A stretch of DNA of 64,000 nt, taken from NCBI GenBank assembly GCA_963573305.1, contig OY754332.1, positions 142,593,977 to 142,657,976 of the forward strand, in the 5' to 3' direction. This document shows, one piece after another, positions 52,385-62,816 of this stretch. The translations under genes and the position numbers were made by a program. Below the pieces are notes generated by a model that had not been told where the DNA came from, ran no database searches, and saw only the letters and a program-made list of their open reading frames with translations. Within the stretch, counting starts at the first letter, position 1, and every line of letters starts with the position of its first letter. The DNA comes from Pyrrhosoma nymphula (taxonomy: Eukaryota > Arthropoda > Insecta > Odonata > Coenagrionidae).

Positions 52385-53262
52385 CCTTGAACGCGTCTAT
52401 ATCTTTTACAGTAGAAGTCGGATTGAATACTTTGGATTTAACAATGGCCATAAAAGATAATACCCATTGGTTTTCTATTTTCCGCAAAAGTTCTATTACT
52501 GATGTGATAATCCTTAATGAGTCAAAACATCACCATTCTCATTAACTGGATGGTTTCCACTCTTTAGTACATTGCCGAATTTCTATTCCCCTTGCTCAAA
52601 CTGAATATAAATAGGAAGTGAAAACAAACTCATTGCGTCCCGCAATGGTTACGAAGAGAGAATTATTGACTGACTGCTGCAACGCAAACTTAAGAAGAAG
52701 GCGGTGATGTCATGGACCAATCTCTCTCCCAATTTGTGTTCCAATGATAAGTGGGCCAAATTACCTCTTTAGGCCATTTGCCTTACAAACTCAGTAGACT
52801 TTATCCGAAGGAAAATGTCAAATTATGTTTTTACAACCCAATGACCTCCAGTAAATTGTTTTTTAAATTCTAGATATTGCATAAGTGACAAAGAAAAAAG
52901 TGGATTCCACCTGTTAAAACGTTATTCAAATTATTGTAATAGTTTTTATATTGGGCTAACTGGAAGTTGTAAGAATAGATGCACATTAAAAATCACTATT
53001 GTATTCAAACAACAAATCCATGTTTGCTAAGCATTTATCGGACTGTGGCCATTCATCTGATTTTTATTTTCATATTTTAGATGTTATTGACATGGGTGCT
53101 AAATTGGATTTCATGGATAATTTTGAAATTGGGGCATTTAAAAAAATGTATGGTGAAAAAATTGATTGCGAGATTGTGCCGATGATGCATTCACCTTTCC
53201 TTACCGTGCGGGTCCCTCACCCCCCTCAAAGCTTTTTCGAAAACACTTATCTTGCTCCTTAA
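52385..53262 (+). pseudogene. Penelope-like element 2: RT end and GIY-YIG endonuclease relic
   Basis: Starts in the RT tail: LNTLDLTMAI, WFSIFRKSSITDVII and SKHHHSH (52,420-52,545). It then gives a palm-to-linker segment with IPLAQTEY and NKLIASRNGYEERIID (about 52,625-52,672), which carries one in-frame TGA. The GIY-YIG part begins FYIGLTGSCKNRC (about 52,944) and continues KSMFAKHLSDCGHSSDFYF, DFMDNFEIGAFKKMYGEKI (52,999-53,262). In Penelope elements this endonuclease opens the target. Several frameshifts; 5' two thirds missing. Confidence 0.75.
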
Positions 53263-54242
53263 ACTTAAGTTCGTACTAACCTCTAGCCTTCTTCGTTATG
53301 CTTACCCCACCTTCTCTTCTCAAACATATCTATGTCAGGCAAACTGCCCATTTGGTTTCCTCTTGAAAATTAAATGAAAACGTCGAAACTGGTAGAGGAA
53401 GTAATAAAAGTAGTGTGAAAAATACTAAGCGTTAACTTTTATTAACATGAATTTTCACCACGTAAACTCAACAATTGATTTAATATAAATAAAAACTACT
53501 AGTGACAACTAAATGATCATGGAGACATTAATGAAGACAAATTTCGTTTTGAAAGATAACTGTTTCCAAATTTTGTTTCAATACACACTACCAAATTCAA
53601 ACAGCAACTTGGAAAGAAGGTTGAATCTTGACCTATTAAGGTTTCTACAAAAATGTAGGCTAAAATTCCGTTCCTAACATTTTTATCATAAGAAGAACTA
53701 TGTAACAATTGCGGTCAATGTCGTCAGTTGCGAAAGGAGTTTTATCAAATTAAAAGTGCTTACAAATTATTTTAGAACTACAATGAGTTATTTACGATTA
53801 ATGGATCTTTCAACACTATGCATAGCATATCAACTAACAATAACGAAAACCACGAAATAGATTTTGACATCATTATAATTTATATTACAGGCAAAGAAAA
53901 ATATATTTCTGATTATGTGTTTCATTGTTTAAATAAAAGAAATTAAGTTATTTTTTTATTAATTTCAAATTGTGCCAAAATAGGTTAAATGTATAGTCCA
54001 TATTTAATTAAAGAAAGGAAGCAATTGTAGGTCTGATCCAGAGGGCTCCAACAGTAGCCATGCCACTAGCTCCCACTACTAAGGAATTGCCTTACTTGTG
54101 TCCTTAATCCTAACACAGTACTCACGCCAGAGGCGGGATTGGAACCTTTTTCCTATGAGATATCAGGCCGAACTATCATTCGTATTGGAACAGATATTGG
54201 TAAAGAGAAGCAGCAATGAAAAACAGAGAAATTAACATTCCA
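53263..54242. other. AT-rich spacer with a possible tRNA-derived SINE
   Basis: No gene. About 54,030-54,185 may be a minus-strand SINE: GGTTCCAATCCCG (complement of about 54,130-54,148) resembles a polymerase III B box, and TTCGGCCTGATAT upstream is a weak A box. Confidence 0.35.
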
Positions 54243-54273
54243 TTCTTAGGAATTATAATTAACTCTTTGATAT
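54243..54273. repeat. 31-bp direct repeat, left copy (flank of L-54)
   Basis: Begins TTCTTAGGAATTATAATTAA and ends CTCTTTGATAT. Exactly repeated at 57,020-57,050 and partly at 57,001-57,019. It probably is the target duplication of the LINE between them. Confidence 0.7.
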
Positions 54274-55871
54274 TCAGCAATTAAGAAAAGAGATATTTGT
54301 ACAGAAGGTGGAAATCAAACACATCTAATGAGATATATAAACAATATTACAAAGCACAAAGAAACAAAGTGAACTCATTACTTAGGAGGCAAAAAAGAGA
54401 TTACTACCAAAAGCAATTTGTACAAACAAAAAATAGCATTAGGAAAACTTGGCAATTACTGAACAATATAAGAGGAGTACGTGAAAAGCAATCACTTGAT
54501 TCACATATAATTCAAAACTTCAGGAAAACCATGAATGTCGATGATATCTGTGAAGCATTCGCTAATCAATTCACTGAAAATATTGAAAAAATATTACCAA
54601 ACGGTTCTCATTTTCTTCTCAATAATGAGCCACACAGGAATTTCAATACCTTTTCCTTGAGTCCAGCAACTCCTAGTGATGTGTTTAACATTGTAAGAAA
54701 TATGAAAAATAAAAGCCCAGGTCATGATAACATTCGAATCAAAGATCTATCCTCTCAAACTATATCTACCGTAATTGCACACTGGATTAACTTAAATATT
54801 GAACATGGTACAATGCAATCAAATCTTAAAGTAGCTAATGTCAGACCCATATATAAGGAAGGGAAAAAGAGTGACACTAACTGCTATCGTCCTATCTCCA
54901 TTCTTCCATCTATTTACATAAGATCATAGAACGCTACGTCGCAGATTAACTAATTCACTTTTTCAAGAAATACAACATAATAACACCAAACCAATACAGA
55001 TATCAACACCACAAAAGCACTTAAATGTTACTTGAGGACTTTAGTTTAGTTTAGAGCGAGAACGTTCGCTCTAAACTAAACAAAAACTACTCCGTACTCG
55101 CAGTCTTTATCGACTTCCGAAAAGCCTTCGATACTATCGATATTCACATACTGTTGAACAAGTTGGAACGGGCTGGTATACGTGGACCGCCGATGAACTG
55201 GATAAAATCCTACCTTACAAATAGAAAACTAACTGTAAAAATTCTCGATCACTCCAGTGGAATGAAAACTATCCAATCTGGAGTTCCCCAGGGTTCAATA
55301 TTAGGACCAATTCTGTTCCTAATATATATAAATGACATCGTTCAACATATTAGAAACTGCAAGATTTTTATGTATGCAGACGACATTGCATTACTATCCA
55401 CAAGCAGATGTTTTGAGGTGGCCCAGCGAAAATTAAAAAACGATTTGTATTCCTTGCAATTATGGTGTCAGATAATAAAATAATTATTAACAATAATAAG
55501 ACATACTCCTTGCAGTTTTTAAACGTGAAGGAAAAAAGGCAAACCTTAGACCTCACAGTACACACACACCTTTGTTTACACTCCAACCAGGGTGGCCAAC
55601 CGAAAAATTCGTGCAATAAGTACTTTTCGTGTGCAAAAATTACCCAAGTAAAACACCTAAAATACTTGGGAATAGTTTTAGATGAAAAATTTAGTTTTAG
55701 TAATCATATAACCTATATATGTGACAAACTAAGGTGTATTTTGTTTCAAATGTCGTACCTAAAGCACCATTTGCCTCATGAGTTGAAAAAATTAATGTAT
55801 CAAGGCTTAGCTGAGGCCGTAATACGTTATGGTTTGACGATTTGGGGTAGCACAAACTCCACCTTGCTGAA

Positions 55872-55885
55872 TAAGGTTATTACTT
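55872..55885. repeat. 14-bp target-site duplication, left copy (5S SINE)
   Basis: TAAGGTTATTACTT, identical to 56,255-56,268. Confidence 0.9.
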
Positions 55886-56254
55886 GGGCAAGGGCCTAGC
55901 CACGTTGAAACACCGGTTCCCATCAGAACACCGAAGTTAAGCAACGTTGGGCCCGGACGGTGGTTGGATGGGTGACCCTCCTCCACACCTCAACCAGGCA
56001 TGGATGGAGAGATGATACTCCCTCCATACCTATACCGGCAGGCCTGAGAGGCCAGGCCAAACCGGGCCGGTTGGAGGGAGGACATCCTCTATACCTAGTA
56101 CTGGGGTGAGGCAGGGGGAGGCCAATCCTCCATACCTCTACCGAGGTGCTCTTGTCCCCTGTCTGCAAGTGGCAGACAGGCATGGGGTTGGCACAATGTA
56201 CCAAGAAAGGTCTAAGTGCCCGGGCTCCTGACGAAGGCCCCCCCAACAACAATC
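55886..56254 (+). mobile_element. 5S rRNA-derived SINE (SINE3-type)
   Basis: A 369-bp GC-rich insertion in L-54. Its first about 90 bases copy 5S rRNA: CCACGTTGAAACACCGGTTC, ACCGAAGTTAAGCAACGTTG, GGGCCCGG and GGTTGGATGGGTGACC. These include the internal polymerase III control region (box A around AGTTAAGCAACG and box C around GGATGGGTGACC). The 5S match stops at about 55,977 and a non-5S body follows with internal similar blocks (TCCATACCT three times). The 3' end is GGCCCCCCCAACAACAAT with a short AAC tail. The perfect 14-bp duplication proves retroposition. 5S-headed SINEs are known as SINE3. The LINE that mobilised it is not identified. Confidence 0.85.
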
Positions 56255-56268
56255 TAAGGTTATTACTT
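56255..56268. repeat. 14-bp target-site duplication, right copy (5S SINE)
   Basis: Identical to 55,872-55,885; L-54 coding sequence resumes here. Confidence 0.9.
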
Positions 56269-56676
56269 TACAAAATAAAATGGTTGCCCATTTGATGGTC
56301 AAGGAAAACGATGTGAGAGAAGTATATAAAAATCAGTGTTTGTTACCATTAAAAGAATTGTATAATTATGTGTTAATTTGTGACAACTTTTTTGACAGCA
56401 AATTAATAAAAGTAACGTGTGATTAATACTGACATGCAACTGCGTCGAATAAATAGGTTGTCTGTACCTAAGTATTTTAACCACCATGGCAAAAGATCTC
56501 TGGCACATGTAGTCCCTGGGTTGTTGAACGAATTGCCTATGTCAATGAAGGATATTAATAGCATATCTGTTTTAAAAAAGTCACTGAAAGAGTGGCTCAT
56601 AGGCAAGCATTGTTGAGCTCCGAAATTGTCCAGAGCTCTGCACAGCAAAAAAAAAATATTTTTTTAACAAAAGGCA

Positions 56677-56706
56677 CCTGCTGACAAGCCGCTTTGGCTT
56701 AGCAGG
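56677..56706 (+). repeat. 3' hairpin of L-54
   Basis: CCTGCT and AAGCC (56,677-56,690) pair with GGCTT and AGCAGG (56,696-56,706), with a 3-nt bulge and a 5-nt loop. Confidence 0.65.
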
Positions 56707-56895
56707 ACCTCAACTGCAATATTATTATTTTTATTTCTCCATATTTTTTTTTTCTTTCCATGTGATTGCAATACAACATGATGATGTAATTTTGATTTTT
56801 TTTTGTGTCATTAGTTGTAAAAAATGGGATAAGATCATGTATTTTACGATGTAAAGTGTGTAATAATTAAAAAAAAAATAAATTTCTTAATTCAT

Positions 56896-57160
56896 ATATT
56901 CTTCCCTTAGGACAACGAATAAATGTGAGATTCAGGGAATTAAATTCGTATATTGATAATTTTTTGCACTCTGTGATGCACAAGGCCCTCCTCCTGTACT
57001 CTTAGGAATTATAATTAACTTCTTAGGAATTATAATTAACTCTTTGATATATTCTTCCCTTAGGACAACGAATAAATGTGAGATTCAGGGAATTAAATTC
57101 GTATATTGATAATTTTTTGCACTCTGTGATGCACAAGGCCCTCCCCCTGTACTCGGCAAT
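56896..57160. repeat. 153-bp-period tandem duplication
   Basis: About 108 bp starting ATATTCTTCCCTTAGGACAA occurs at 56,896-57,000 and again at 57,049-57,155, with one C/T difference near the end. The second copy follows the right 31-bp repeat; the first directly follows the L-54 end. Probably a post-insertion tandem duplication or replication slippage. Confidence 0.75.
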
Positions 57161-57382
57161 AATGATGGCCACATTACGGAAAATTCAGCTCACGGAAATT
57201 AAGGCTGAAAGGAAGAGTCATTAATTTCAGGGAACTCACGCGTGAGTTGGCAGCATTGCTTTCTCTGAAAACGACTTTTTTTCCAACGAGCGACTTCTTG
57301 TTGTTTGCGTAAATACCCATTGTATTGGCAACAATTGACCCTTCTTTACACCTGTCCCCAATCCAGCGCGGATGGTACTGAC
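57161..57382. other. Spacer, nothing recognised
   Basis: No supported feature. Confidence 0.4.
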
Positions 57383-57660
57383 CTATTTCCCCGGAATAGG
57401 TAATTTACCTGTACAATGGGCTTGAATAAAATTGTTCGCACTGGCGACTCCATCGGTCAAATAGATATATTTTCCCTGCGGTTTAGACCTTGGGATCTTT
57501 GATAGAAGGGAGAGAAAAACTTGGTCTAGCCATTCTATTACCTTCACTAATGCCTCAGCCTTGCCCACAAAGATGATGCCGCTTTGCATTTCATCAGTTG
57601 GTACGCGCATGCCCATTTCCGTAAACGAATTGATCAGTGAAACGTCACAATTAATGCACT
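57383..57660 (-). other. Unidentified coding-like exon
   Basis: Minus-strand frame encoding VKCINCDVSLINSFTEMGMR, SGIIFVGKAEALVKVIEWLD, QVFLSLLSKIPRSKPQGKY and IYLTDGVASANNFIQAHCTG, then a stop. The text looks like a folded protein (regular hydrophobic pattern, no low complexity) and contains no LINE motif. A donor-like ACAGGTAAAT lies at about 57,408 after QAHCT and an acceptor-like TTAAG before KCINC, so it may be an internal exon. I do not recognise the family and assign no function. Confidence 0.4.
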
Positions 57661-57924
57661 TAACGTGCAGAGATCACACTTACAGTTTTTCTTAGATGAT
57701 CCATGCGATGGGGAAGCATTTTAAAATAGGTTATTCCCAAAACGGTGGTGAGGTCACCGTGTGGGTAGATAGCTGGGTTCTTTTCAATAGTTCAGAAGTA
57801 ATAATAAAATCTAAGCTTCAGTACAGGTTATTACGTCTACGGAGTATTCCCAGCTGTGAGAAAATTCATATTTTAACGCCTTTTGCAATTGGAATACAAA
57901 TTTTCACTTAAATTAATTTCGATA
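57661..57924. other. Spacer, nothing recognised
   Basis: No supported feature; a 71-codon open frame here has no recognisable motif. Confidence 0.35.
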
Positions 57925-57932
57925 CCCGTTCG

Positions 57933-58133
57933 AACCCGATCGAATTTAGGCCCGTCTACATCAACGAGGCTCTCTGCCCAGGAAGAAGAAGGGTGATCAA
58001 CGCAGCAAAAGAAATAAAGAAGAGAAAGCATTACAAGTATTTGTGGGTAAGAGGCGGTAAGATACTAATGAGAAAAGCCGAAGGAGAGCCAGTATTCGTG
58101 CTTAGCTGTATGGAAGATCTTGCTAACCTATAA
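57933..58133 (+). pseudogene. L-57 ORF1, C-terminal end
   Basis: In-frame FRPVYINEALCPGRRRVINA, AAKEIKKRKHYKYLWVRGGK and VFVLSCMEDLANL, then TAA. It matches the C-terminal domain of L-43 ORF1 (PPVYINESL...VWIRNGRVFARV). The N-terminal parts are lost by 5' truncation. ORF2 starts 5 bp after the stop. Confidence 0.75.
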
Positions 58134-58138
58134 TTACC

Positions 58139-61020
58139 ATGGGTATTAGTACTAAAAATTCGTATTATGTTAATTCCTCGCTGTCGATAATTCATCAAAA
58201 CATTCGTAGCCTACGTAGTAATTATGAGTTCTTCCTTTCAGAACTCAGCCGATTGTCTAGCAAGCCTCATGTCATTGTTCTATCAGAAATATGGATCTGT
58301 GAATGTGAGCTTAATAATTACAAAATTTCCGGTTTTCAAACATATGCTCAGTGTCACGAGGAGAGTAGGTCTCGAGGCATAATTGTATTCGTAAGCGATA
58401 CTATTTCCTGTAATCAAATCGCTGTATCAATGTTAACTGCGGATTGTATATGCATTTATTTACAGTGTGATGTAATTCACACTCAATTGTTATGTATCTA
58501 TAGATATATTAATCTCCCCGTTGAACAGTTTATCGTAGAACTGGAATCTATTTTAGTTTCACTTCACAATAACTTGATATTAATTGGAGATATGAATGTT
58601 AATATTTTGACCTCAAATAATAGCTCTAATATGTACATGGATTTAATGAGCACATTTGGTTTGTCCTGTCTAATTGAAGTTCCTACGAGAGTCACTGGAG
58701 TTTCTTCAACCTGCATCGATCACTTATTTGTTAGGTTTTTCAACTCATTTCTACTTGACATTTAGGCTGAAGTACATGACCTAGCTATCACCGATCATTG
58801 CATGATTTCTCTTGTTCTTGCTCGTAAAGATATGTGTTCTATACCCATAGAAACTAGCAATGAATTAGTCAAAATTGATTATAATATTTTTCAACTCAGT
58901 GTTACGGAGATAAACTGGGACTGTGTTTTAAATGAATCTGATGTCTCTTTAGCCTTTGATATATTCCTAAGTAAATTAATGCAATGCTTGTCCTTCTCCA
59001 AGTGCTCTGTAATGTTAAATCAAAGGAAAAATAAGGTAAAGCCATGGTTATCGTCTAATTTGCTAAAACACATTGACAGGAAAAATTACTTGCTAAAAAA
59101 GTTTAGAGGGAATCCAAACAATAAGAATTTAGAACATGCCTTTAAAAAATGTAGAAACAATCTTAGAGAGAAACTGAGGACAGCATTTGATAATTATTAT
59201 ACGCAAAAATTTCAACTATCTTCTGGGAATTCCAGGGAACAATGGGACATTTTTAGGGAGTTAACTGGCGAGTTTAAAAAATCCTCCTTAAAAATTACCT
59301 CGGAAGAAAATGGAAATTGGGTTACTGAAGAGGCTGAGTTAGCTCATAAATTTAATGAGTATTTCACCAGTTCGTTCAAGGAACGCACGTCAAATAGCGC
59401 TGGCGTTTCTCGATTTATAAGAAGTATCAATTACACTGTTAATATAGGTAATTCTATGTTATTTTATCCTGTTTCTCCGAATGAAATAGTATTTATAGTT
59501 AAATCTCTTCCTCCAAAAAAGCACCTGGAATAGATGGATTCAATAGTACATTACTGAAACTAATCATTGATGTCATCGCTCCCATTCTCTGCCATCTTTA
59601 TAATTTAAGTTTTATGAAAGGGATCTTCCCCGATGCTTCAAAAAAGGCTGTTGTTAAACCTCTCTTTAAAAAAGGACGACGCAATGATATAAAAAACTAT
59701 AGACCTATATCACTTTTATCCATATTTTCTAAAATTCTGGAGAAGCTTGTTAAATTAAGACTGGTTAACTTTTTGGAAAAAAATAATTTACTTAGTGGAA
59801 ATCAGTATGGTTTCAGATCTGGAAGAAGCACTGAAGATGCTCTTCATAATTTTATGAGTTGCGTATTTAAATCTGTCAATGTAAACAAACGAACATCTGG
59901 TCTTTTTATTGATATCTCAAAAGCTTTCGATACACTGGACCATGATATTCTATTATTTAAATTTTCTTCAGTTGGTGTTCGGGGTATAACATATGAATGG
60001 TTCAAAAGTTACCTGACAAACAGGTCACAGTGTGTTTTCATTAATCATCATTACAGTGATTTTATATATATTACCTCTGGTGTACCTCAGGGTTCAGTCT
60101 TAGGCCCTGTATTGTTTTTGGTATATATTAATGACCTTTGCTGCCACGACTTTCGTGGTCAGGTTACTGCCTTTGCGGATGATTTTGCACTGTGTTACAG
60201 TAACTTGACATGGGAACGTCTAAGATATGATATGCAAAATGATCTAAATTACTAAAGATTATGGTTTTTTCATAACAAATTATCCATGAATGTACAGAAA
60301 ACTAAATTCTTGTATTTTATATTTGTAATCGCTATTCAATTGAATGGAATTTACTTTTCCACGATTTTAACTGTGATTTTATCAACTGTAAAAATTGTGT
60401 ACCAGTGCTTAAAGTTGATTCATTTGGTTATCTTGGAGTAACTTTGGACCATTCACTGAAATGGCACCACCATTTGTTTAATGTCAAAAAACATCTGCGA
60501 TATCAAACTGCAAAATTTTATCCGCAACAAGTGTGAAACGAATAATTTAAAGATTTTTTATAAAGCTCTAGTTAATTCAAAGCTTGTTTATGGCATATCA
60601 GTGTGGGGTGGTGCTTATCAAAATGCAATTAGACCGGTGCTAAACTTACAAAAAAGTATTATAAGAATCATCACTAAGAAAAAACGCCACCATCCAAGTT
60701 TTCCTCTATTTCTTGGTCTAAAGTTGCTCCCTGTTAGACATTTGTATATATATAAAGTTTTACGTATCTTCTTTGTCAGAAGTGGCGACATATCTGCACT
60801 TACTTATAAACCACATATTGGAGGTGGTAATAGGAGGCTTTTAGTTCCCCTACCCAAGCCCAATATTTTGATTTTCAAAAGATGTTTTCTTTATATTGGC
60901 CCTAAATCATTCAACGAACTTCCACGCCCACTAAAAACAAATTCAAGTTTACCTACCTTCCTTAATAATTTAAAACATTGGCTCCTTTGTTTCGAAAATG
61001 TGGAATACTTATTAATGTAG
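58139..61020 (+). pseudogene. L-57 ORF2: endonuclease and reverse transcriptase, broken
   Basis: The start ATG at 58,139 precedes SLSIIHQNIRSLRSNYEFFL. Endonuclease boxes: VIVLSEIWICECELNNYK, GIIVFVSD, LIGDMNVNIL, and after a single in-frame TAG (58,763-58,765) ITDHCMIS. Then a linker (KPWLSSNLLKHIDRKNYLLK). A one-base slip in an A run at 59,514-59,520 breaks the KAPGIDGF box. RT at 59,614-60,255: NYRPISLLSIFSKILEKLV, GFRSGRSTEDAL, IDISKAFDTLDH, SGVPQGSVLGPVLFLVYIND and TAFADDFALCY (active site); a TAA follows. The C-terminal part 60,481-61,020 has YKALVNSKLVYGISVWGG and LLPVRHLYIYKVLRIFF. At least four lesions. Confidence 0.85.
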
Positions 61021-61420
61021 CTATTTTGCTATGCTCAACTCCAATCTATTGATTCGAAGTATTCTGTATTCTTGTATTATAACCTTTTTTACTCTCTTCT
61101 GGAATATTCTATATTTTTGTATTATATTAGTTTGATGCTCCTAAATGTTCTATATATATGTGTCTATATGTATATATTGTGCAAATTTTTTGTACTCAAT
61201 TCATACATATTTGTTGGTTACATTTTGTTAATTTTTTATTTTTATTTTTATTACGCCTTATTTTGGAATGTTAAGCATTTGAATTCTAACACTTGAGTTT
61301 CTGATGGTAGCTTTTTTCAGGTTTATCCTTGTAAGCTACCTAAAGCTCAATTTATTTATTCATTGTATAAATTATGTATGAGTTTTGAGCATTAAATATC
61401 TATCTATCTATCTACATATA

Positions 61421-62108
61421 CAACTAGATAAGAGGGCTAGGTGCGAACATTTTTTATATCTGATAGAATGTCACCAGATGATGACACTGATACGTCAAAA
61501 CTATTAGCACGCAAATCAATTTCAGGGAAAATATGCATTGTTTTCATATTTCAAGAGATATGACGCAAAACAATTACTTCTAAAAGAGTATGGGCGTAAA
61601 AATAAATTCATGTTTAATATAGCCGGAGGTATGCCAAAATAATACCATGAGAAAATAGCACGGGATCAATTTCATGCCCTATCTTTCCCACCAGGGGAGG
61701 ACTGAAAAAGTCAAGGGCACACTTAGAACTTGAATGAAAATTTCATAACTTTGAAATTTATATTTTTAACTTGATTATACACAACAAAAATGTAAAAAAT
61801 AAATCATTACTCAACATTTAAGTCCTTCTCGTCAAAGTTAGAGTTAAGTAGTAGTACACTGGCTTTTCATTGGGCAACGTCAACGGTTGAGGTGATTTTG
61901 CACCTCGCATAACTCATGCTTCAAATATATTACTATGTATACGTATTCAATTAAAAATAAATGCTTATAAGTGTATACACATGAATCACATAGGTTTTAG
62001 CAAAACCTTTCATGAACTTATATTTAAAAGTCAAATACGGTGTATTAGATCTGCTTCATTCAGGAACGTTAAAAGTCGGTGTATCTTATGCGAGTCATTG
62101 CCTAAAAT
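61421..62108. other. AT-rich spacer
   Basis: No gene seen. A stretch at 61,867-61,910 (GTCAACGGTTGAGGTGATTT) faintly recalls the I-family 3' terminus but is too diverged to call. Confidence 0.4.
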
Positions 62109-62115
62109 ACCCTTC

Positions 62116-62816
62116 ATCTACATCTACATACTACCCCGCAAGCCGCCTCAATAGGCGTGTGGCGGGGGGTGTTAGGACACCAGCCGTTTACATATAAAAA
62201 GGAAATGCTCTAATTAAATTGAACCGTGCCCGCGGTTCCTTATCTCAATATGCTTAGCCGCGGGGGCAACGGGGGTGGAGGTACCGTGCTCTTTGTCCCT
62301 CCCAGCCCGTGAGTCGGCCTAGTCACCGGGAGGGGCTAGTGTCAAAAGGGCATGCCCTGCCTCCTCTGAGTATATAAGAGGGGGCATGCCTCGGCACCGG
62401 GGCGGTTTTTGCTGTTTTTGGTTGACGGGAGTGGACGTCCCGGGACCCGCTGAAGCTCAACGCTGCCGTGTCCTCGCCACCATCCGCCGCCCTACTGCGA
62501 GAAGCCACCGACCAGATACCCATACCATCCACTTCCTTCCCTGTTTCGCGACCGTTCGAGTTCACGTCCGTCCCCAGGCCGTGATTCAATAAATTAAACC
62601 GGCTGTCATCCGATTTTCTCTTCTTCACCTTTGGCCTCACCCACGGGAGCATAGTTGAAAATTACGACTAGCATTTATTAAAGTCCCTTATTGTTCGGGG
62701 GAAAAACGAATTCCCATACCTATCCGTTCGGCAAAATATCTCTCTTAATTTATCGTTTCTGTCGGGCCTGGAAATATAGTGGGGTTCTAATATGATGTTC
62801 TCCGTGTCGCTCTTAA
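62116..62816 (-). mobile_element. CR1-like LINE copy 2 (3' end only), split by an LTR-like insertion
   Basis: 62,116-62,220 and 62,659-62,812 match 39,478-39,580 and 39,588-39,738 of CR1 copy 1 at about 95 percent by eye: the same TACATC tail, CCCCGCAAGCCGCCTCAATA and the C-terminal codons of ORF2. The LTR-like block at 62,221-62,658 lies between. At the right edge the match ends exactly at the piggyBac TTAA. Confidence 0.85.
62221..62658 (+). mobile_element. Solo-LTR-like insertion with TATA box and poly(A) signal
   Basis: 438-bp GC-rich block inserted in CR1 copy 2 and flanked by AAATT (62,216-62,220 and 62,659-62,663), absent from CR1 copy 1. It has TATATAAG at 62,371-62,378, set between CATGCCC and GGGCATG inverted words, and AATAAA at 62,588-62,593 about 210 bp downstream. 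This promoter-then-polyadenylation order is that of an LTR. The ends (GAACCG...AGTTGA) are not the usual TG...CA, so a short gene-like retroposon with its own promoter remains possible. The open frame on its minus strand is not considered real. Confidence 0.5.

Larger units (their letters stand above)
54297..56616 (+). pseudogene. L-54 reverse transcriptase, broken
   Basis: 54,297-54,929 holds the linker and RT start: NKSPGHDNIRIKDLSS, NVRPIYKEGKKSDTNCYRPI. A frame loss at 54,930-55,080 includes a short self-repeat of AGTTTAG/CTAAACT (55,040-55,082) in the place of the GFR motif. VFIDFRKAFDTIDIHIL follows near 55,105, then 55,154-55,483 with SGVPQGSILGPILFLIYIND and IFMYADDIALL (active site). 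55,462-55,899 has KYLGIVLDEKFSFSNHI and IRYGLTIWGST, where the SINE interrupts at 55,885. After it, KNQCLLPLKEL and the terminal domain RRINRLSVPKYFNHHGKRSL (56,419-56,616). Frame changes near 54,930 and 55,480 as well as the SINE disable it. Confidence 0.8.
54275..56895 (+). mobile_element. L-54: Jockey/CR1-group LINE, 5'-truncated, SINE-interrupted
   Basis: Plus-strand LINE starting in the region between endonuclease and RT. Its 3' UTR has the hairpin at 56,677-56,706 and an A-rich end near 56,870-56,885. Flanked by a 31-bp direct repeat. Contains the 5S-derived SINE at 55,886-56,254. Confidence 0.75.
57925..61420 (+). mobile_element. L-57: CR1/Jockey-group LINE (ORF1 tail, ORF2, 3' hairpin, TATC tail)
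   Basis: Plus-strand copy truncated in ORF1. The ORF1 end, a broken ORF2 and a 3' UTR follow in order. The 3' UTR has the stem GGTAGCTT (61,306-61,313) / AAGCTACC (61,333-61,340), and the element ends in TATC repeats (about 61,397-61,416). Related to L-43 by the ORF1 C-terminus. Confidence 0.8.

Noticed and set aside
55585..55605. CAGGGTGGCCAACC as a hAT-type terminal repeat in L-54
   Set aside because: No partner end or 8-bp duplication was found, and the sequence lies in a readable LINE frame.
55891..55977. A functional 5S rRNA gene
   Set aside because: The 5S match stops before the 3' third, the sequence deviates at several sites, and it is flanked by a target duplication inside a LINE frame.
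62323..62652. 109-codon minus-strand frame in the LTR-like block
   Set aside because: It runs antisense to the TATA/poly(A) layout and its length follows from high GC content.
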